The notes under the pieces: generated by a model
Told to the model about the DNA's origin: nothing
Database searches by the model: none
Seen by the model: only the letters and a program-made list of their open reading frames with translations
Position numbers and translations under genes: made by a program
From: Crocodylus rhombifer
Taxonomy: Eukaryota > Chordata > Crocodylia > Crocodylidae
Length of the DNA: 64,000 bases
Assembly (NCBI GenBank): GCA_038503035.1
Contig: JAVSML010000028.1
Coordinates: forward strand, 379,464 to 443,463
Direction: 5' to 3'
Shown: positions 10,651 through 23,475 of the stretch, piece after piece
Layout of the letters: each line of letters begins with the position of its first letter
How positions within the stretch are numbered: the stretch's first letter is position 1

Positions 10651-11340
10651 TTTTCTACTCGTGTAAGAGTGAGTGAAACAGCATGGATAAGATAAAAACC
10701 AACCTAAACTTTGTACCCAAAACTCAGCCTTTGAGATTCAAACCAACTGTGCAACAGTCAGTGTTTGTGTACATATAGCTATTATTCCTTTCATCCACCC
10801 CCATCATTCTCTTCGTAATGACCCAGTTTTTTATGTATGACAATCTGGTCAAACTACATGGGAAATTGAAAGCAGGCAAGGAGGTCCTGTCTTCGATCCT
10901 AATGCTTACTTTGGGCGTCAGCTGTCACTGCTTTAGTGCCATCTAGCTGACTCCTAAGGTAACCACATTATTCCCTTTGTCTGAAAATGCACCTTTAGAA
11001 AAGCATAGCAGTGTAACAGAGAACGGCTATTTTAAAAAAAAAAAAAAAAAAAAATGAACCCAAGAATTTCTTATTGAAAAACCTTATAATACAGAAGTAA
11101 TCTGAATAAAGTAATACATCCATGCAGTCCTTAGGCATAAATCCTGTATCTCACAAAAAAGAAGACTCTGATTGATAACAAGCATATTGTGCCCTCAAGC
11201 TCTACTAAACTGACAAAATTTCATTCTCCTGATATGAGGTAAGCCAACTTAGTTCCAGATCAAGAATGCACAGCCTCTACAGCTTTTAGGTCCATGGTAT
11301 ACAACATTCTGCTTGTTTCAATCTGATAACTTATGTGAAA
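10651..11340. other. no gene; 21-bp poly-A tract
   Basis: An uninterrupted A run lies at 11034-11054. It could be the tail of a retroposed sequence, but nothing upstream is recognisable. The rest is unassigned. Confidence 0.5.
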
Positions 11341-11490
11341 AGGCAGCATTGTGTAGAGGAAGGAACACAGAAGTGGAGCCTGGAACTCTTGTATTCGAAC
11401 ACCTCTGTCACTGTGACCTTGGATGATTCACTTTAACATTCTGTGTATGGTTCTGTAAAATAGCAACAACAAAACTTCTTGACACTACTT
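11341..11490 (+). mobile_element. MIR SINE fragment
   Basis: The order of motifs follows MIR: GCAGCATTGTGTAGAGGAAG, a GGAGCCTGG block, TTCGAACACCTCTGTCACTG (B-box-like TTCGAA), TGTGACCTTGGATGATTCAC, then TTCTGTAAAATAGCAACAA. MIR is a tRNA-derived SINE family shared by amniotes, and this copy is strongly diverged. Confidence 0.75.
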
Positions 11491-14400
11491 CCTTCTAAAG
11501 CTTCAATGAAAAAAAAAATTGCTTAATTATTATATAATACTGTGTAGGTAAAGGCTGTTTTGTATAGTTGGAAACAGTCTTCTCTTGTTAGAATTGGAAC
11601 TCTAAACTCATCGTGCTCTGTTTTTGTTGTTTTCCATTTTTACAAATGTTAAATCTAACATTGCAAACTTTTACTAAACTATCACTCTGGAATTCTGATT
11701 GCTACTGCTGTTATTACTAATGTACTTTTTTTGCATTGAAACTAGGCACTGCACATATAACAAAGGGATGGTCTTTCCCTCCAGCTTTCAAGTTAAGTAT
11801 ATATCAGGGTAGGGGTTTTTTTTGTTTTTTGTTTTTTTGCTCATGGGACACAGTTTCCCTCACAGACAAAAAAACTGAGTTTTTACAGGGCATAGGGTGG
11901 GAAGATGCATCTGTACTGAGTGTCTTTCTGTACAACCCACTCTGCTGGATTCAGTTCAGAGCACTTGTCTGGAAAAAGTAGAATGAGGGCAATTCAGTGT
12001 AGATGTGGAAGAAATTGTTTTTGCGCTCAATGTAGAATAAGCAGCCGTATGGTTGCAGCCAAAGTAAAGGAAGTGAGTGTGTGGTATGTATCTTCTTCCT
12101 AAATGGTTAAGTTTTAATTGAAGAAGAAATGGCAATCACCTCCAGACAACAGCAGACTTCAAAATGAAACAGCTCAGCACTTATTTATATAATACTACCA
12201 CTGTACAAGCTATTGGTTTTGTAGGCTGTGCAGCTTGAATATATTTTATGCCAGTGGATTCAGAAAGAACTAGCACCACTTAAACCAATAGGTAGCATTA
12301 GCTTACTAGAATGGTTGTGCTTTTGAGTGCAAAAGTGTCAATCTAGCAAAGCGGTCTTGGAAAAGGGTGAAAAGAAATTGTAATTAGCTGCAGTGAAACC
12401 AGTAATATCCAAAAAAGTAGGTCTGCATATTGCATCAGGGTTGTTTTTGTTTTCCCTTTTCTTTTCTTTGGTATAAGAAACGTAGGAAAATATTCTAGCT
12501 TTTCTTACTTGATGCTTACCGAAGTACCTGTTTGCTGACAGTTTGATCCACAAAGGAAATGTGATTTTGTTTGATCTAATGTCTGCTATGCACAGTTTTT
12601 TAGGTACAGACCTGTACTCTGGGAGCCAGCACTCTATCCTTCACTCCTACGATGGTCTAAAGACAGCAGTCAGTGAATTTACCACTTGGACAGTGTCTGC
12701 AGTGACCTTAACAGGCACCATTATCCCCGCCCTATCAAAACAACTTGGTTAGCAGCTTGCCTTGAAGCTTATTGTGGTTCAAGAAACAGTGGCTGGTAAT
12801 GCTGTTTTCCCTACGAGCTGGTTTCAAATGATTTGGCAGTTCTGGTGGGTAACAATAAGCTACTATGAGAAGCACGTATCAGTCAGTAGATTGAATCACT
12901 GTCAGAACTCTAACAAAATCCTGTCTTGCTGCTACCAGGCATAGATGCGTTCTGCAATGCTAATGTTAGTGTGGTTATGAGGAACAATAACTGAATATAA
13001 TATATGTTACGATGTCTTACCTCACCTGCATATTAGCAGCGCTTACTTCTTGGCATCTGGGTATACCCTGTAATTAGCAAGAGCACAGTTCTCCAACATA
13101 CAGAATCAGCTCTTAAAAGGCAGTACAGGCTTGCCAAGACGGAGGAAAAATATTTATCTTGTAAGATAACAAATTATAATGTCTTCTAGCATGTAATTAA
13201 TGTCAGTTTGTCTAGGCAAATCATTTCCCTATTCTTCTTCACTTGTGCTGAATTTTGTTAAAAAACCAATCCCTCCACCTTAAACTGTCACTTAAGAGTT
13301 TCTTTAAAAAGAATAAGTCCCTCCTCCACCTCCTTTTTTTTTCATTAACCTGTGGGTGAGCCTGTAGGTGATTGAGTCAGTCCGGAGGGCCACATGGGAA
13401 ACTAACTTGCATAATATCCTACTTTGTACAGTTGAATTGCTCCACAAAGGAGCCAGGAAGTCATGATGTTCAAAAACTGCACCCTGTTCTTGTCAACCCT
13501 TGGAAGAAATATGTCAAGCCCACAATGGGCAACATTTGCATAGGTACTTGGGTACCAAAAGATTATGCTAGGCACCGAGCATGATTTTCAGAAGCACCTA
13601 TGTAAGTCATTCACGGGTCCCCCTGTCCTCAAGTCTAGCAATGCACAGGGCTAATGTGGTTAAAGCACATCGGTCTTGTATAGTCAACAGTGTGCATAGG
13701 CATGATGTGGCTGTCATCATATCTGGTCACTTTTTGACTCCCCAGGTGAGATGAACAGGCATCCATTTACACAGAAAGGTCAACTGTGGACAGATTTTGC
13801 ACAAATCTAGGAGGGTGAAGTTCATCTGGATCTATTACTGGGTGCTGTAATTGGTCTGCCACCTTCCCAATATGTCAGTAATTATTTTATTTCCATTCTT
13901 TTTTTCCTTTTTTTACATGGAGGTGAAATTTGATAGCTGGAGCAAAACTCTTTTATTGATCTTGCAGATCCTTGCCTTGGAATGTTGAACGCTAAGAATG
14001 AACAATTAAGAGGATGGTCTCAGATCCAGAAAAATGTAAGCTGTGTTCCTGCTACAGATTCTCTAACTGGCCATCAGTACACCACCACCATCATCTCTTA
14101 TGTCTCACTGTCTAGTCTATACAATAGCAATAATGACATTTTTCAACCTCAGGAATGTTTTGTGGGTAAATATATTGAAGTTTATGTACTTCTCAAATAC
14201 CATCATGACTGGGACTGTACAAATACCTTACTAGTAGGAGAGCAATCAGTTAAATATGTAGAGGGCAAGAAGCATTTGTAAAATAGCCAAACTCTGCTGA
14301 ATTCATTCTTTTTAACTGTTCCATATTTTAATGAGTATCTCCATGTAAAATGGTGCATTATCTTTTAATGAATACAAGTCTATAAGGCCTCTTTTGGATT

Positions 14401-16024
14401 TAAATTCTAAGTGTTCACATAAATACAGCTCCATAAATGTATTTTATTGGCAAGTCAAAATGCACACACAGATGTCCTCTCACAGTTTATATTTATAAAC
14501 AAAGTAGCATATTCTGCTTTCAGGAACATCACTGACATCAATGGAGCATATTTGAAACTTACACCTGTGTAACTAATTATGCGCTTTCTGTATTAGACTT
14601 CTTAGGACAAATGCTGCTCTTAATGTCTCCTGTCCAACAAGTGCAGTCTACTTAGAAAATCTACAACTACAGTAAAAATGCTGCTCCAATCAATTCTTAC
14701 TGTGTTTTAACATCATGTTTTTCATCCCCTATCTCATTCTTTTATTAATTAAATTAGATTTGTTATTTTCTTGCCTGCATGCCAAAGAGCTCCTACAGTC
14801 CTGCTTGTTCCAAATTCAAAGGCTCAGTGCTATTTTTATATTGAAAAAGAATCAATTTAGTAAGAGATTATGTGCAGAGAGCAATGGTCTAATCAGAGAC
14901 CCGAGGGCTTTGAAATATTAAGTTACATTTCTGTTTCAAGTTATTCCTGTTATCTGCTTTTTTTTCCATTCAAATGTATTCAGTAGAAAGAATGTTGTAA
15001 ATGGCTTAACTGTTTTGTTAAGATCATTAAATGTTGGAGGCTGATAAACAGTGTATTGTAACAGTCAATCAATGGCAAATGAAAATATATACACACCATT
15101 GATTAACCACTCATCAAATAATAGGGCTAGGGAAATTTCCCTTTGTTCTTTGCAGAGGGCTTAGTGTGTATTCAGGCAGTATCATAGCATCACATGCGGA
15201 AACCTGTATGTAAGTTACCTTCTCCTGTTCAATCGTTTAGGGGACCTGGCTGTCCAAGCTTTACTGACCTTTGGTTTTTTTCACAAGAACACTTGCTGGA
15301 ACTCAAATTTTTCATTTTTTTTCACTCACCAAAGCACATACACTGCTAAAAATTAAATAGAATATATATGAAGGATAAAAATAAAATAAAATAAGCACCT
15401 TTAAAACCCCAAAGATTTTTTTTGGGGGGGCTAGTTAGCTTGCAGTACCCACTGTATGTTTTAGCAAACTAAACATTTTTGCTTAAATGCCAGTAAAGAA
15501 TCCTAAAGGTGCAAAGATGGCCTCATCTTCTAAGATATAAGAATTTAATATCAGTATTATAGGTACAGTGAATTACCATAAGTTGAAAGTAATGGCAGCT
15601 TTTGCTGTGAAGCAACATATATTGAACTTGAAGCCACGTTTCATTCTGGAAACAGGTACTGTTTTAGTGAGGGGAGAAGAAATTGCTTAATAATGCATCT
15701 GGTCCATTGATAGAGATTCTTTTCTGAATCTTTCCCACAACTAGGATACATATATGCTTAGTAATGTATTTTTCTTGTGGACTTGTAAATACTGTAGCAT
15801 ACAATTTGCATATATGCACACTTTTACACTGTAATAAGTATTCTGGGGGGAAGAGAGAATATACACATGCATATACACAGAAAACTAACTTCAAACACTT
15901 CTCTTCTTGATCAGTAACTATATTCATTGAAAAACATTGGCCTATTTAACAAACAAACAAACAGAAAAGAATTTCCTCTTGGATTCTTTTGTAACTGTAT
16001 ATGTAATGCTGATGCTCACAAATG
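11491..16024. other. 4.5 kb without recognisable features
   Basis: AT-rich, non-repetitive-looking sequence. The longest frames (for example 99 codons from 13982) have no motif I recognise. A T-rich run is at 11817-11838 and (AAAC)n at about 15949-15963. Unannotated conserved elements could lie here but cannot be identified by eye. Confidence 0.5.
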
Positions 16025-16105
16025 CTAGGGAAACTGCAGCACCAAGGAGTCTAAATGATTTGCCTATGTCTACAGAGTGAGTTAGTGGCAGTTAGTAACT
16101 GACCA
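16025..16105 (-). mobile_element. MIR SINE core fragment
   Basis: GGGAAACTGCAGCACCAAGG, then GATTTGCCTATGTCTACAGA and AGTTAGTGGCAG correspond to the reverse complement of the MIR core ('GAAACTGAGGCACAGAG...GACTTGCCCAAGGTC'). It is short and diverged. Confidence 0.6.
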
Positions 16106-16133
16106 CTACTTAGATTAATTGATCACTCTAGTA

Positions 16134-16505
16134 CAGGGATGTCAAACTTGCTTTGCTCTCTGGGCTAGAAGTGGACCACAAAGACCTTTGAGAGTTGGAT
16201 ACAGCCGGGGGCATAGGGTGGCTCCGGCCCAAGACCTAGAGCAGCTGTAGCAGCTCCATCCCAGGGCATGTGGTAATGCTGGTGCCAGCTCCAACTCTGG
16301 CTCCAGGCATGTGATGTCAGTGGCCCTGGCTCACCCTGCTAGAAATCACTATCTCCACCAGGGCTCAATGGCCCTTCATTCTGTGGCAGGCCATACCCCT
16401 GACTGTGCCCCCCAACTTCCAGCTGTCCGCCAGTAACCCAGTAGGCCAGATAGAGCAGCTTCATCGACCAGATGCAGCCTGCAGGCCATGTGTTTGACAC
16501 GCCTG
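16134..16505. mobile_element. hAT-like MITE with GTCAAAC ends
   Basis: It starts CAGGGATGTCAAACTTG and ends GTGTTTGACACGCCTG, an inverted-repeat pair typical of vertebrate hAT non-autonomous elements. The interior is GC-rich. Frames of up to 121 codons in it are chance, with no transposase motif. A clear 8-bp duplication was not visible: CTCTAGTA on the left against ATGAAATA on the right. Confidence 0.65.
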
Positions 16506-18489
16506 ATGAAATACTCTGCTTCTCTCTGTCTGTTTTGCACATCTCTGTTTTGGGACAACAAAAAACTACGGCTCTCTTATTGATGCACTTAGCTTGACCA
16601 TTGGGGCTTTGACTCTTGCTTGTGTAGGAATGCTGAATAGGATAAACTTTGGTCATCTTTAGACAGATAATAGTCCCCTTGCAGATGCTCAAATAAAAGA
16701 GCACTTCACTGTGGTAAGCACAGCTGAAATGATATGACCTGGCTTTAAATCTTTTGTATGATAATGGCCTGGAAAAGAAATTTAAAACATTATAAGAATT
16801 AACTAAAGAAAGTATGTACTATACACCTCTTATTGCAGGCAGAGGCATAGGGCTATAATTTCTCACTACATAGGCACTTCCTGAAATTAACGTTTTAGGG
16901 ATAATATAAAAAGCAAGATCTTCAGAGAGCTGCTGAAGGCACTTAAAGATTAACCAGCCTAATTGTGCTCCCAATTCAAGAGAAGTTCAGAAACAACTTA
17001 AGATTCCCTGACCTCAGGTAGTAAAGGTGATGTTGTGTTCAGTCTCTGGAAGAAGCATTATACTTCATTCCGTGACTATATCTTTATTCCTTCCCAACTT
17101 GCCAGCTTATTGATGCAGTAGTGGCGCTGGCATAGCATCTGGAAGGAGCTGTTTGTCTGTTTTGTGGAGATAAGGTTCCATATTGGAAACTGAAAAGCAA
17201 AGGCACAGGAATTAAAACAGGAGAGTGGGGGCATTAGCAGGTGCAAATAAAGTAAAACAAAACCTACTGCTATTTTCTGAAATGAATCCCTACATTCTGC
17301 AATTCATTAAAGATAGAATTGATGTTTCTTTTATTAGGGTGAAGAATGGGGCATAGAGGGACTAGGCTGGCTAAAACAGAAAAGGAGAATAGAATTTCTG
17401 GGGAGCTGAGAGTTCAGATGCTTACTTTGGGAGGAGTACTCTTGAGAGGTAAAAGCTGATTTTTCAGAAATATTTTTGGAGCTGTCTGTTTTCCTTCCAG
17501 ATGAAATTTCTTCTTCACTCACCAAACAATCCCCCCATGACCCATAACATATCATAACACTTGTTCTTGGCAAGTGGCCCACTTTTGAGAATGCTCAACA
17601 TCAGATGCTCTTAACAGGTTAAGAACTTAATCCTTTATGATCAACATATAAAGAAATCTCCTTAGTTGCACTGAGAGTAATTTTCCAAAAGGACCACTTT
17701 AGTTAATTTGTTATAACAAAAAGAATAGTATATTCTTTTATTGTGAAGAAGCTGCTGCACATCAGCTTCCCCTGGTTCTTGACAGAATGGGACCTTGATC
17801 CAATGGCAAGGAGACCCAGACAATTGGAGATCTCATTCCACTGCACCCTTTGTTTGCCATGTCAACCATTGAGATTCTAATAACTTCTGCCTGCTTTGCT
17901 GTTGAGGACCTGAGGACCCATGGGTGGAAGTTAGGCTTGTTATAATAGCAGCTTGTACTCACCATCTCACAGCACCATCAGAGGATTTACATGGTTTTTC
18001 AGGATGGAGAGCATTGCCATCTGCTGTCCCCGCCCCATCCTGTGGCTGCTTGGTACTTGACTGCTTATTCTTCAGAGTTACCGCATTAATTTTACAGCTA
18101 ATCTTCCCTGAAGGCTATTCCACTATTTGCCACCTGTTGGTGTGCTAGCGTTTTCCATTAAAACTGCTTTAGCACATTTTTCAAGCCCTTCTGCAACCAG
18201 ATAGTGATGACGGGAACAAGATTGTGAGGCTAAGAAGCTCCTAGTTGTGAACTGGCACAAAGGCACCAGTTACAACAAGTTTGTCTAGCACTTGGATGAG
18301 GCAGGAGTGTGATTTGGAACCTATGACTGAGCAGCCCTCTTTACTATTTGCTCTGCTCACTCCATTTAGGGAGGGGGCTAGAAAAGGTACCCTAAACATA
18401 GTCTGCCTGCCTGTTTCCTGACTCAGTAACGACATCCAGTGGGATCACCTTTACTTCAGTCAAAATCAATGAAGAGATGCAATCAATTT
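16506..18489. other. no recognisable feature
   Basis: About 2 kb upstream of the LINE remnant. The part from 17760 to 18480 is more GC-rich and could be diverged 5' LINE sequence, but I could not match it to an endonuclease domain. Confidence 0.45.
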
Positions 18490-20690
18490 TGCAACCTGGA
18501 ACACCTGATATTGCAAAGATGTCTGCATCACTCAAGCTATGCTAGGAGCTGATGATTGCTGGACTGATCATCAACTCAACCATTTTGGTTATGTCATTCA
18601 AACTGGCTCCCAAATGATGGCTGCAGCAGAAGCAGTGCCAACAGAATGTCAAGATCGAAGGACTCAAGGACCCAATCAAAAGGCCTGCTTCACCACTGCC
18701 TCAGTGAAAAACTCGTGAATTCAAATCTGCAACAGTGGCAGAATATTGTTGGTGCTTTGCGTGCCTTCAAATCTTCCATCATCAGTGCCTATGAAGAGAC
18801 AATTGGATTCTATATTGGGAAACACCACGATTGGTTAGATGAGAGTGACTGAGAGATCCCAGAAATGATTGACTGCAGGCATAAGGCCTTTTGTGCCTGG
18901 CACAATGATACCAACTCCAAGCAAAAGTGAATCACCAACAAATGCCCAAAGGAGGACCCACAATATGAACAACAGATACAGGAAGACAAAGCAAAGGAGA
19001 TTCCAAATCTTGCTGACACCCATGGTATGTGCGGCTTCTTTAGTGCCACCAAAGCCATCTATCATCTGAGTACTTGGAGTCCACCATCCATGATATCTAA
19101 GGACGGAGGAGATCTGATCAAGAAAAGGGGATTCATCAACGCCCATTGGAAGAAACATTTTGAAGACCTTCTCAGTTGAGACTCTGTTGATGAAAGCATT
19201 CTCAATTCCATCCTACAATACCCAGTCAGATATGATTTTGAAATCCCTCCAAACCTTCACAAGGTGAAGAAAGCCATCAAGCAGATGTAGAATGATAAGG
19301 CATCTAGAGATGATGAAATCCCTGCTGAAATCTTCAAGGGGGGGGGGGAGGGAAGAGGAACACACATCACAGCTCGGTGCAGTCATCATAAGGATTTGGA
19401 ATGACGAGGAAATCCCATATGACCTCAGGGGCACCATGATCATGATAATCTTCAAGAAAGGAGACAAGTCCAACTATGAAAATGACAGAAGGATTGCCTT
19501 GCTGTCCACCACAGGAAAGCTTGTTGTGAGAACCCTCCTGAGCCATCTTCTTCCACTTGCTGAAGAACTCCTCCCAGAATCTTAGTGTGGGTTTCAGGCA
19601 TCAAGAAGCACAACTAATCTGATCTTCACTGCTTGCCAGCTGCAGGAAAAATACCAGGAAACAACATAAACCTCTCTTTATGGCCTTATTTGACCTCATG
19701 AAAGCCTTTGACTGTCAATTGAGAGGTGTTATGGAGGATCCTTCTGAGATATGGATGCCCACTGAAATTCATTGCCATTCTTTGCCTGCTCTATGCCAGT
19801 ATTTAAGTGGTGGTTCTCAGTAATGGATCCATCACAGATCTCTTTGAAGTTAAGACTGGAGTTAAGCAAGGCTGTCTCATTGCTCCAACACTTATCTCCA
19901 TATTTCTTACCGTGATGCTACCTCTCACTACCAACAAGTTTTCAGTCGGAGTGGAGCTAACCTACCGAATGGATGGTAAGCTGTTTAATCTCAGCCAACT
20001 CTGAGCCAAAAACCAAGACTACCCTGACCACAACCATCAAGCTCCAGTTTGCTGATGATGCTGTAGCATGTGCTCACTCAGAAGCAGATCTTCAGGCAAT
20101 TGCTTACGTCTTTACCAAGACTCTGGGTAACATTGAGCATTTCCTGTATCTTAGATGCCATCTCTCACAGAAGACTGACATCAAAGAAATCCTACATCGC
20201 CTGAAATGTGCAAGTACAGCCTTTGGATGCCTGAGGAAACAGATTTTCAACGATCACAACATTATATTTGAAACCAAACTCATGGTTTATCAAGCAGTCA
20301 TGATCCCTACCTTACTATATGGAGCTGAGACATGGACAACATACAGGAGACACTAAGTCACTAGCACCAATGCTGCCTGTCAAAGGTGTTTCAAATCCAG
20401 TGGGAAGACAGATGTACCAACATTAGCGTCCTCTCACAAGCAAACACCAGGAGCACTAAGGCAATGATAATCTGACATCAGCTCCACTGGAATGGCCACG
20501 TCATCCAGGTATCAAACTCAAGACTTCCAAAGCAAGTTATATTTTTGCAACTCAGTTGAGGCATGCGTTCAAGAGGAGAGCAGGAAAAGCACTTCAAGGA
20601 TGTCCTCTAAGGCCAACTCCCAGACCTCTGCCGATTTGGCTTGGGAGGGTAAAAACCCTTCCTGATTCCAGAATACTATGTGATATTTAG
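18490..20690 (+). mobile_element. decayed non-LTR retrotransposon (endonuclease tail and reverse transcriptase)
   Basis: Broken coding sequence of a LINE ORF2-type protein, spread over several frames with stops and shifts. In order: the end of an APE-like endonuclease (GADDCWTDHQL near 18548-18580, where TDH stands for the usual SDH-type catalytic end); a linker with KHHDWLDES near 18820; reverse-transcriptase fingers (DLRGTMIMIIFKKGDKSNYE and IALLSTTGKLVV, 19415-19530); palm motif A (ALFDLMKAFD, 19682-19711); motif B (TGVKQGCLIAPTLISIFL, within 19850-19910); the catalytic FADD of motif C (20050-20061); and a C-terminal TLLYGAETWTTYRRH near 20310-20355. The 5' part with the rest of the endonuclease is missing. 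The GVKQGC and YGAE..YRRH motifs suggest an RTE-like or related clade rather than L1 or CR1, but the clade is not settled. A nine-G run at about 19340-19348 disrupts the frame. The element is inactive. Confidence 0.88.
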
Positions 20691-21022
20691 CATCCGATGA
20701 ACTGAGGTGTGGTTCATGACAGTTCTACTTGCCCTATTCTCACAGAAGACAAAGAGTCAGAACTGTGGTTTCCTAACAAGGAAGATAGGTTAATTTAAAG
20801 GGTGAAAAAAGCTCTAGGACATTAGCAGATGATTAAATCTGTGAATGTGTAATTTGGTAACACCCATTCCTTTTGTTTAGCCAGAGGGAAGTGGAAAAGC
20901 TTTAGAGGAGGCTGGCCCTTCCTCCTTCTCAAGCAGGGTGTTCTGCACGGCTAATCCAGTTTCCAGATCTAGGGAGGCATTTCTTACCTAGGTGGCATTG
21001 ACTGCTTAAGCAATGAGATAAC
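20691..21022. other. no recognisable feature
   Basis: Short unassigned stretch between the LINE remnant and the next MITE. It may include diverged LINE 3' untranslated sequence. Confidence 0.45.
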
Positions 21023-21178
21023 TACCGTATTTACTCAATTGTAAGATGACCACGAATATAAGAAAACCCCCCCTCCCCTGCCCAATAATTAGATTCCATA
21101 TATGGAAAATGTATACATTTGTTAATTTTTTCCAGGCATAGAATCTAATTATTGGAGGTTGTCTTTGAATTTGTAACA
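21023..21178. mobile_element. foldback MITE of the ACCGTATTTACTC type
   Basis: It begins TACCGTATTTACTCAATTG and GTAAGATGACCACGAATATA, matching a widespread vertebrate MITE group whose ends read 'CCGTATTTNCTC...TAAGAC'. Internal arms CCAATAATTAGATTC (21082-21096) and GAATCTAATTATTGG (21141-21155) are perfect inverted repeats of 15 bp, and the similarity continues outward (GGTTGTCTTTGAATTTGTAA against the left arm). The right terminus is eroded. Confidence 0.7.
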
Positions 21179-21324
21179 GAAGGGAAAATAAATCTGGGGT
21201 GGTCAGGTGGCCCTCTGCCTCTCATCCCCACAACGTCTTACCTCTGCAGCCTGCTCTTCCTCCACTTACTGTCAGATCCTGCTTTCCCTGAACACATGAA
21301 GTGAGGAACAAATTTGAAAACACT

Positions 21325-21840
21325 GATTGCATCTACACAAAACATTTACTGTGGAGCCGAGTAATTATCGTTACAGTAAATGTCTCGGCATCTACACATG
21401 CGCCCCTATTAAGGTGCAGGAAACTAATGAACTCTGCAGAAATGTAGTACTTGTAAATACAAGTACTACCCTATTATGGATTTTTTTTGCTTGTAGCACC
21501 ACATTGTGCAGACACTGACCTGGCTGGGTGGAGCATGATGGTGCTTTGGGAAGGGGCTGCCTCCTAGCTAGCCCTTTGCTGAAGCACCCTTGTGCCCCAG
21601 GCAGCCCCTCCTCAGCAAATTGAGCCTGGTCAGAGGCAGCCCTGGGCTGGCAGGATGACCCCCACAACACCCTGCCATCTGGGGCTGCTCTGCCAGGGCT
21701 CCATTTGCTGTGCATTAATAAACTCCAGAGTTAATTGCTCCTGGGTTCACACTCAGACAGCATTCCTGGGAGCAAAAAAACTCCAGAGCTGTAAGCTCCA
21801 CAGTTTATTCATGTGCACATATTACACAGGTAGATGCACC
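21325..21840. mobile_element. MITE with CATCTACAC-type ends
   Basis: The left end TTGCATCTACACAAAACA and the right end, read inward as GTGCATCTACCTGTGTAAT, form an imperfect inverted repeat; both are followed by ACTGTGGAGC or CTGTGGAGCT. The central part (21530-21700) is GC-rich. The end structure resembles the MITEs at 33014-33269 and 38487-38622. No target duplication was established. Confidence 0.55.
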
Positions 21841-23339
21841 TACTGACTTTGAAATAAACATGCCAATAGAAATTGGCATATAGGCAAATTACTCTGTACC
21901 CGTAGACTTAGTTCATCTAGAACTGATGAACTTTGCCTTTTTTTTAAACTGCTGCAAGTTTTAACACAGGTATTCCACACTTTTAAGCAGCACTTTTGTA
22001 CCTCCTTATATATTAAACAAGCTATGCATGATATTAGTCCAAAGCCAAATATCCATGATTTACCATATAGTTCATTGGGCTGGGCCCCAGCAGAGTTGAC
22101 AGTGTTTCGAGCCATGGTGACCCCACAGTTTAGCAGTGTTTGTATGTGTGTGTACTCCAGATAGCCCTCCCCACCCCACCATGCCCAAAAGATCCATGTG
22201 CTAATTAGCCCCCCACTCATGACTTGAACTGGGTGTTCTTGTCACAAGTCCTGTGATCCTCCAAAAAATTATATGCAGATGAGGCTCAGGGCAGTCTAGT
22301 CTGGATCCACTTCTTGGAGGACAGGGCCATGCTACTGTAATCATATGTGACAGGCTGAGAGTGGGGGCAATGGTGGACTGTTTGGGGCCCTATTTGGTGA
22401 TGTTTGCCAGACATTTAGGGCTGGTGAAGAAACAGGAATAATTGGAAATGGGAAAGAAAGGCATAGCTCAGCGGTGAGAATGAAGAGAAAGTAAAAATGT
22501 AGTCAATGCAGTCTCACCATGACTTGAAAAAAGCATTGGTGCTAAGGGAGACTGATCACAATGGGTACTACCATATGTCTTATTCAGATGAGCCCAGATA
22601 TTCTGATAGATACTAACCTATTCTTATTAAGACCAAGTGTAGCGTTTTTGGTACCAAGGAGAAGGTGTTGGGGCTGGCTCTGGTCCTCCTGGAGCCAGCC
22701 TAGTATTATAGTATCTCCAGGGCTGGCACCATTTCCCCATGGAGGGAACACTTGCCTTTTTTTTTCCCTAAGGACTGCACCCCCACACAAAAAGGGTTCC
22801 CATCAGTAAATTTGCCCAGTATGGGCCTTATGGTTTATAGTGACACTCAGTGTTGGCTTCATTTAATCAAATTCAGAGTTGCTCTTCATGGCTGAACACA
22901 GGTTGCTTTTAGAAGCAGTTTAATGACAGACCATATATTTTGTAGCTTTTCCTTGTAGGTAAATGTAAAATGAGGAGTGTTTTTCCCCATGCTGATTATG
23001 GGGGGGGAAAAAACCTTGCTTTGTATTCAAGTAAATATGGTAACATAACACTGAACCTTGCAATGCATCTGTAATGGTAAGGGTTTGTAACAGAAATTCA
23101 GGAAGGGACATAGCAGGGGAATTAAAATATTTGGAATAGCTGGATGGAGACAAAATTAAATTAAAAGGAGAACAGGATAAATGTCAGATAATTTTTGAAG
23201 TCTTCACCATGCAACTTTGGAGAAAACTTTGTAACAGAAACAAAAATGAAGATCATGGGATCCAGAATGTGAAAGAAGGAGAAGCAGAAAGGTACATAGT
23301 ATAGTGAGGGGAAAAGGGAGCTCCATTCATGCTGGATTT
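21841..23339. other. no recognisable feature
   Basis: Mixed composition. GC-richer parts at 22070-22330 and 22660-22790 may be fragments of unlisted repeats, for example CTGGAGCCAGCC near 22689, but none could be assigned. Confidence 0.45.
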
Positions 23340-23475
23340 TCATAGTTTCATAGTGTGTAGGGTCGGAAGGGACCTGAGCAGATCATCTAGTCTGACCCCC
23401 TGCCATGGCAGGAAAGAGTACTGAGGTCAAACAACCCCAGCAAGATGTTCATCTAACCTCCTCTTAAAATTTTTG
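23340..23475 (-). mobile_element. CR1 LINE 3' end fragment
   Basis: The + strand reads TCATAGTTTCATAGTGTG, GGGTCGGAAGGGACCTGAG, GATCATCTAGTCTGACCCCC, TGCCATGGCAGGAAAG. This is the inverted 3' end of a crocodilian-type CR1. It is a 5'-truncated, non-coding piece, longer and better preserved than the one at 228-305. Confidence 0.9.

Noticed and set aside
11034..11054. Poly-A tail of a processed pseudogene
   Set aside because: The upstream sequence shows no recognisable coding remnant and no flanking duplication was found.
12543..12944. Two adjacent 60-69 codon frames as possible exons
   Set aside because: No domain, no convincing splice sites in phase and no coding-like composition.
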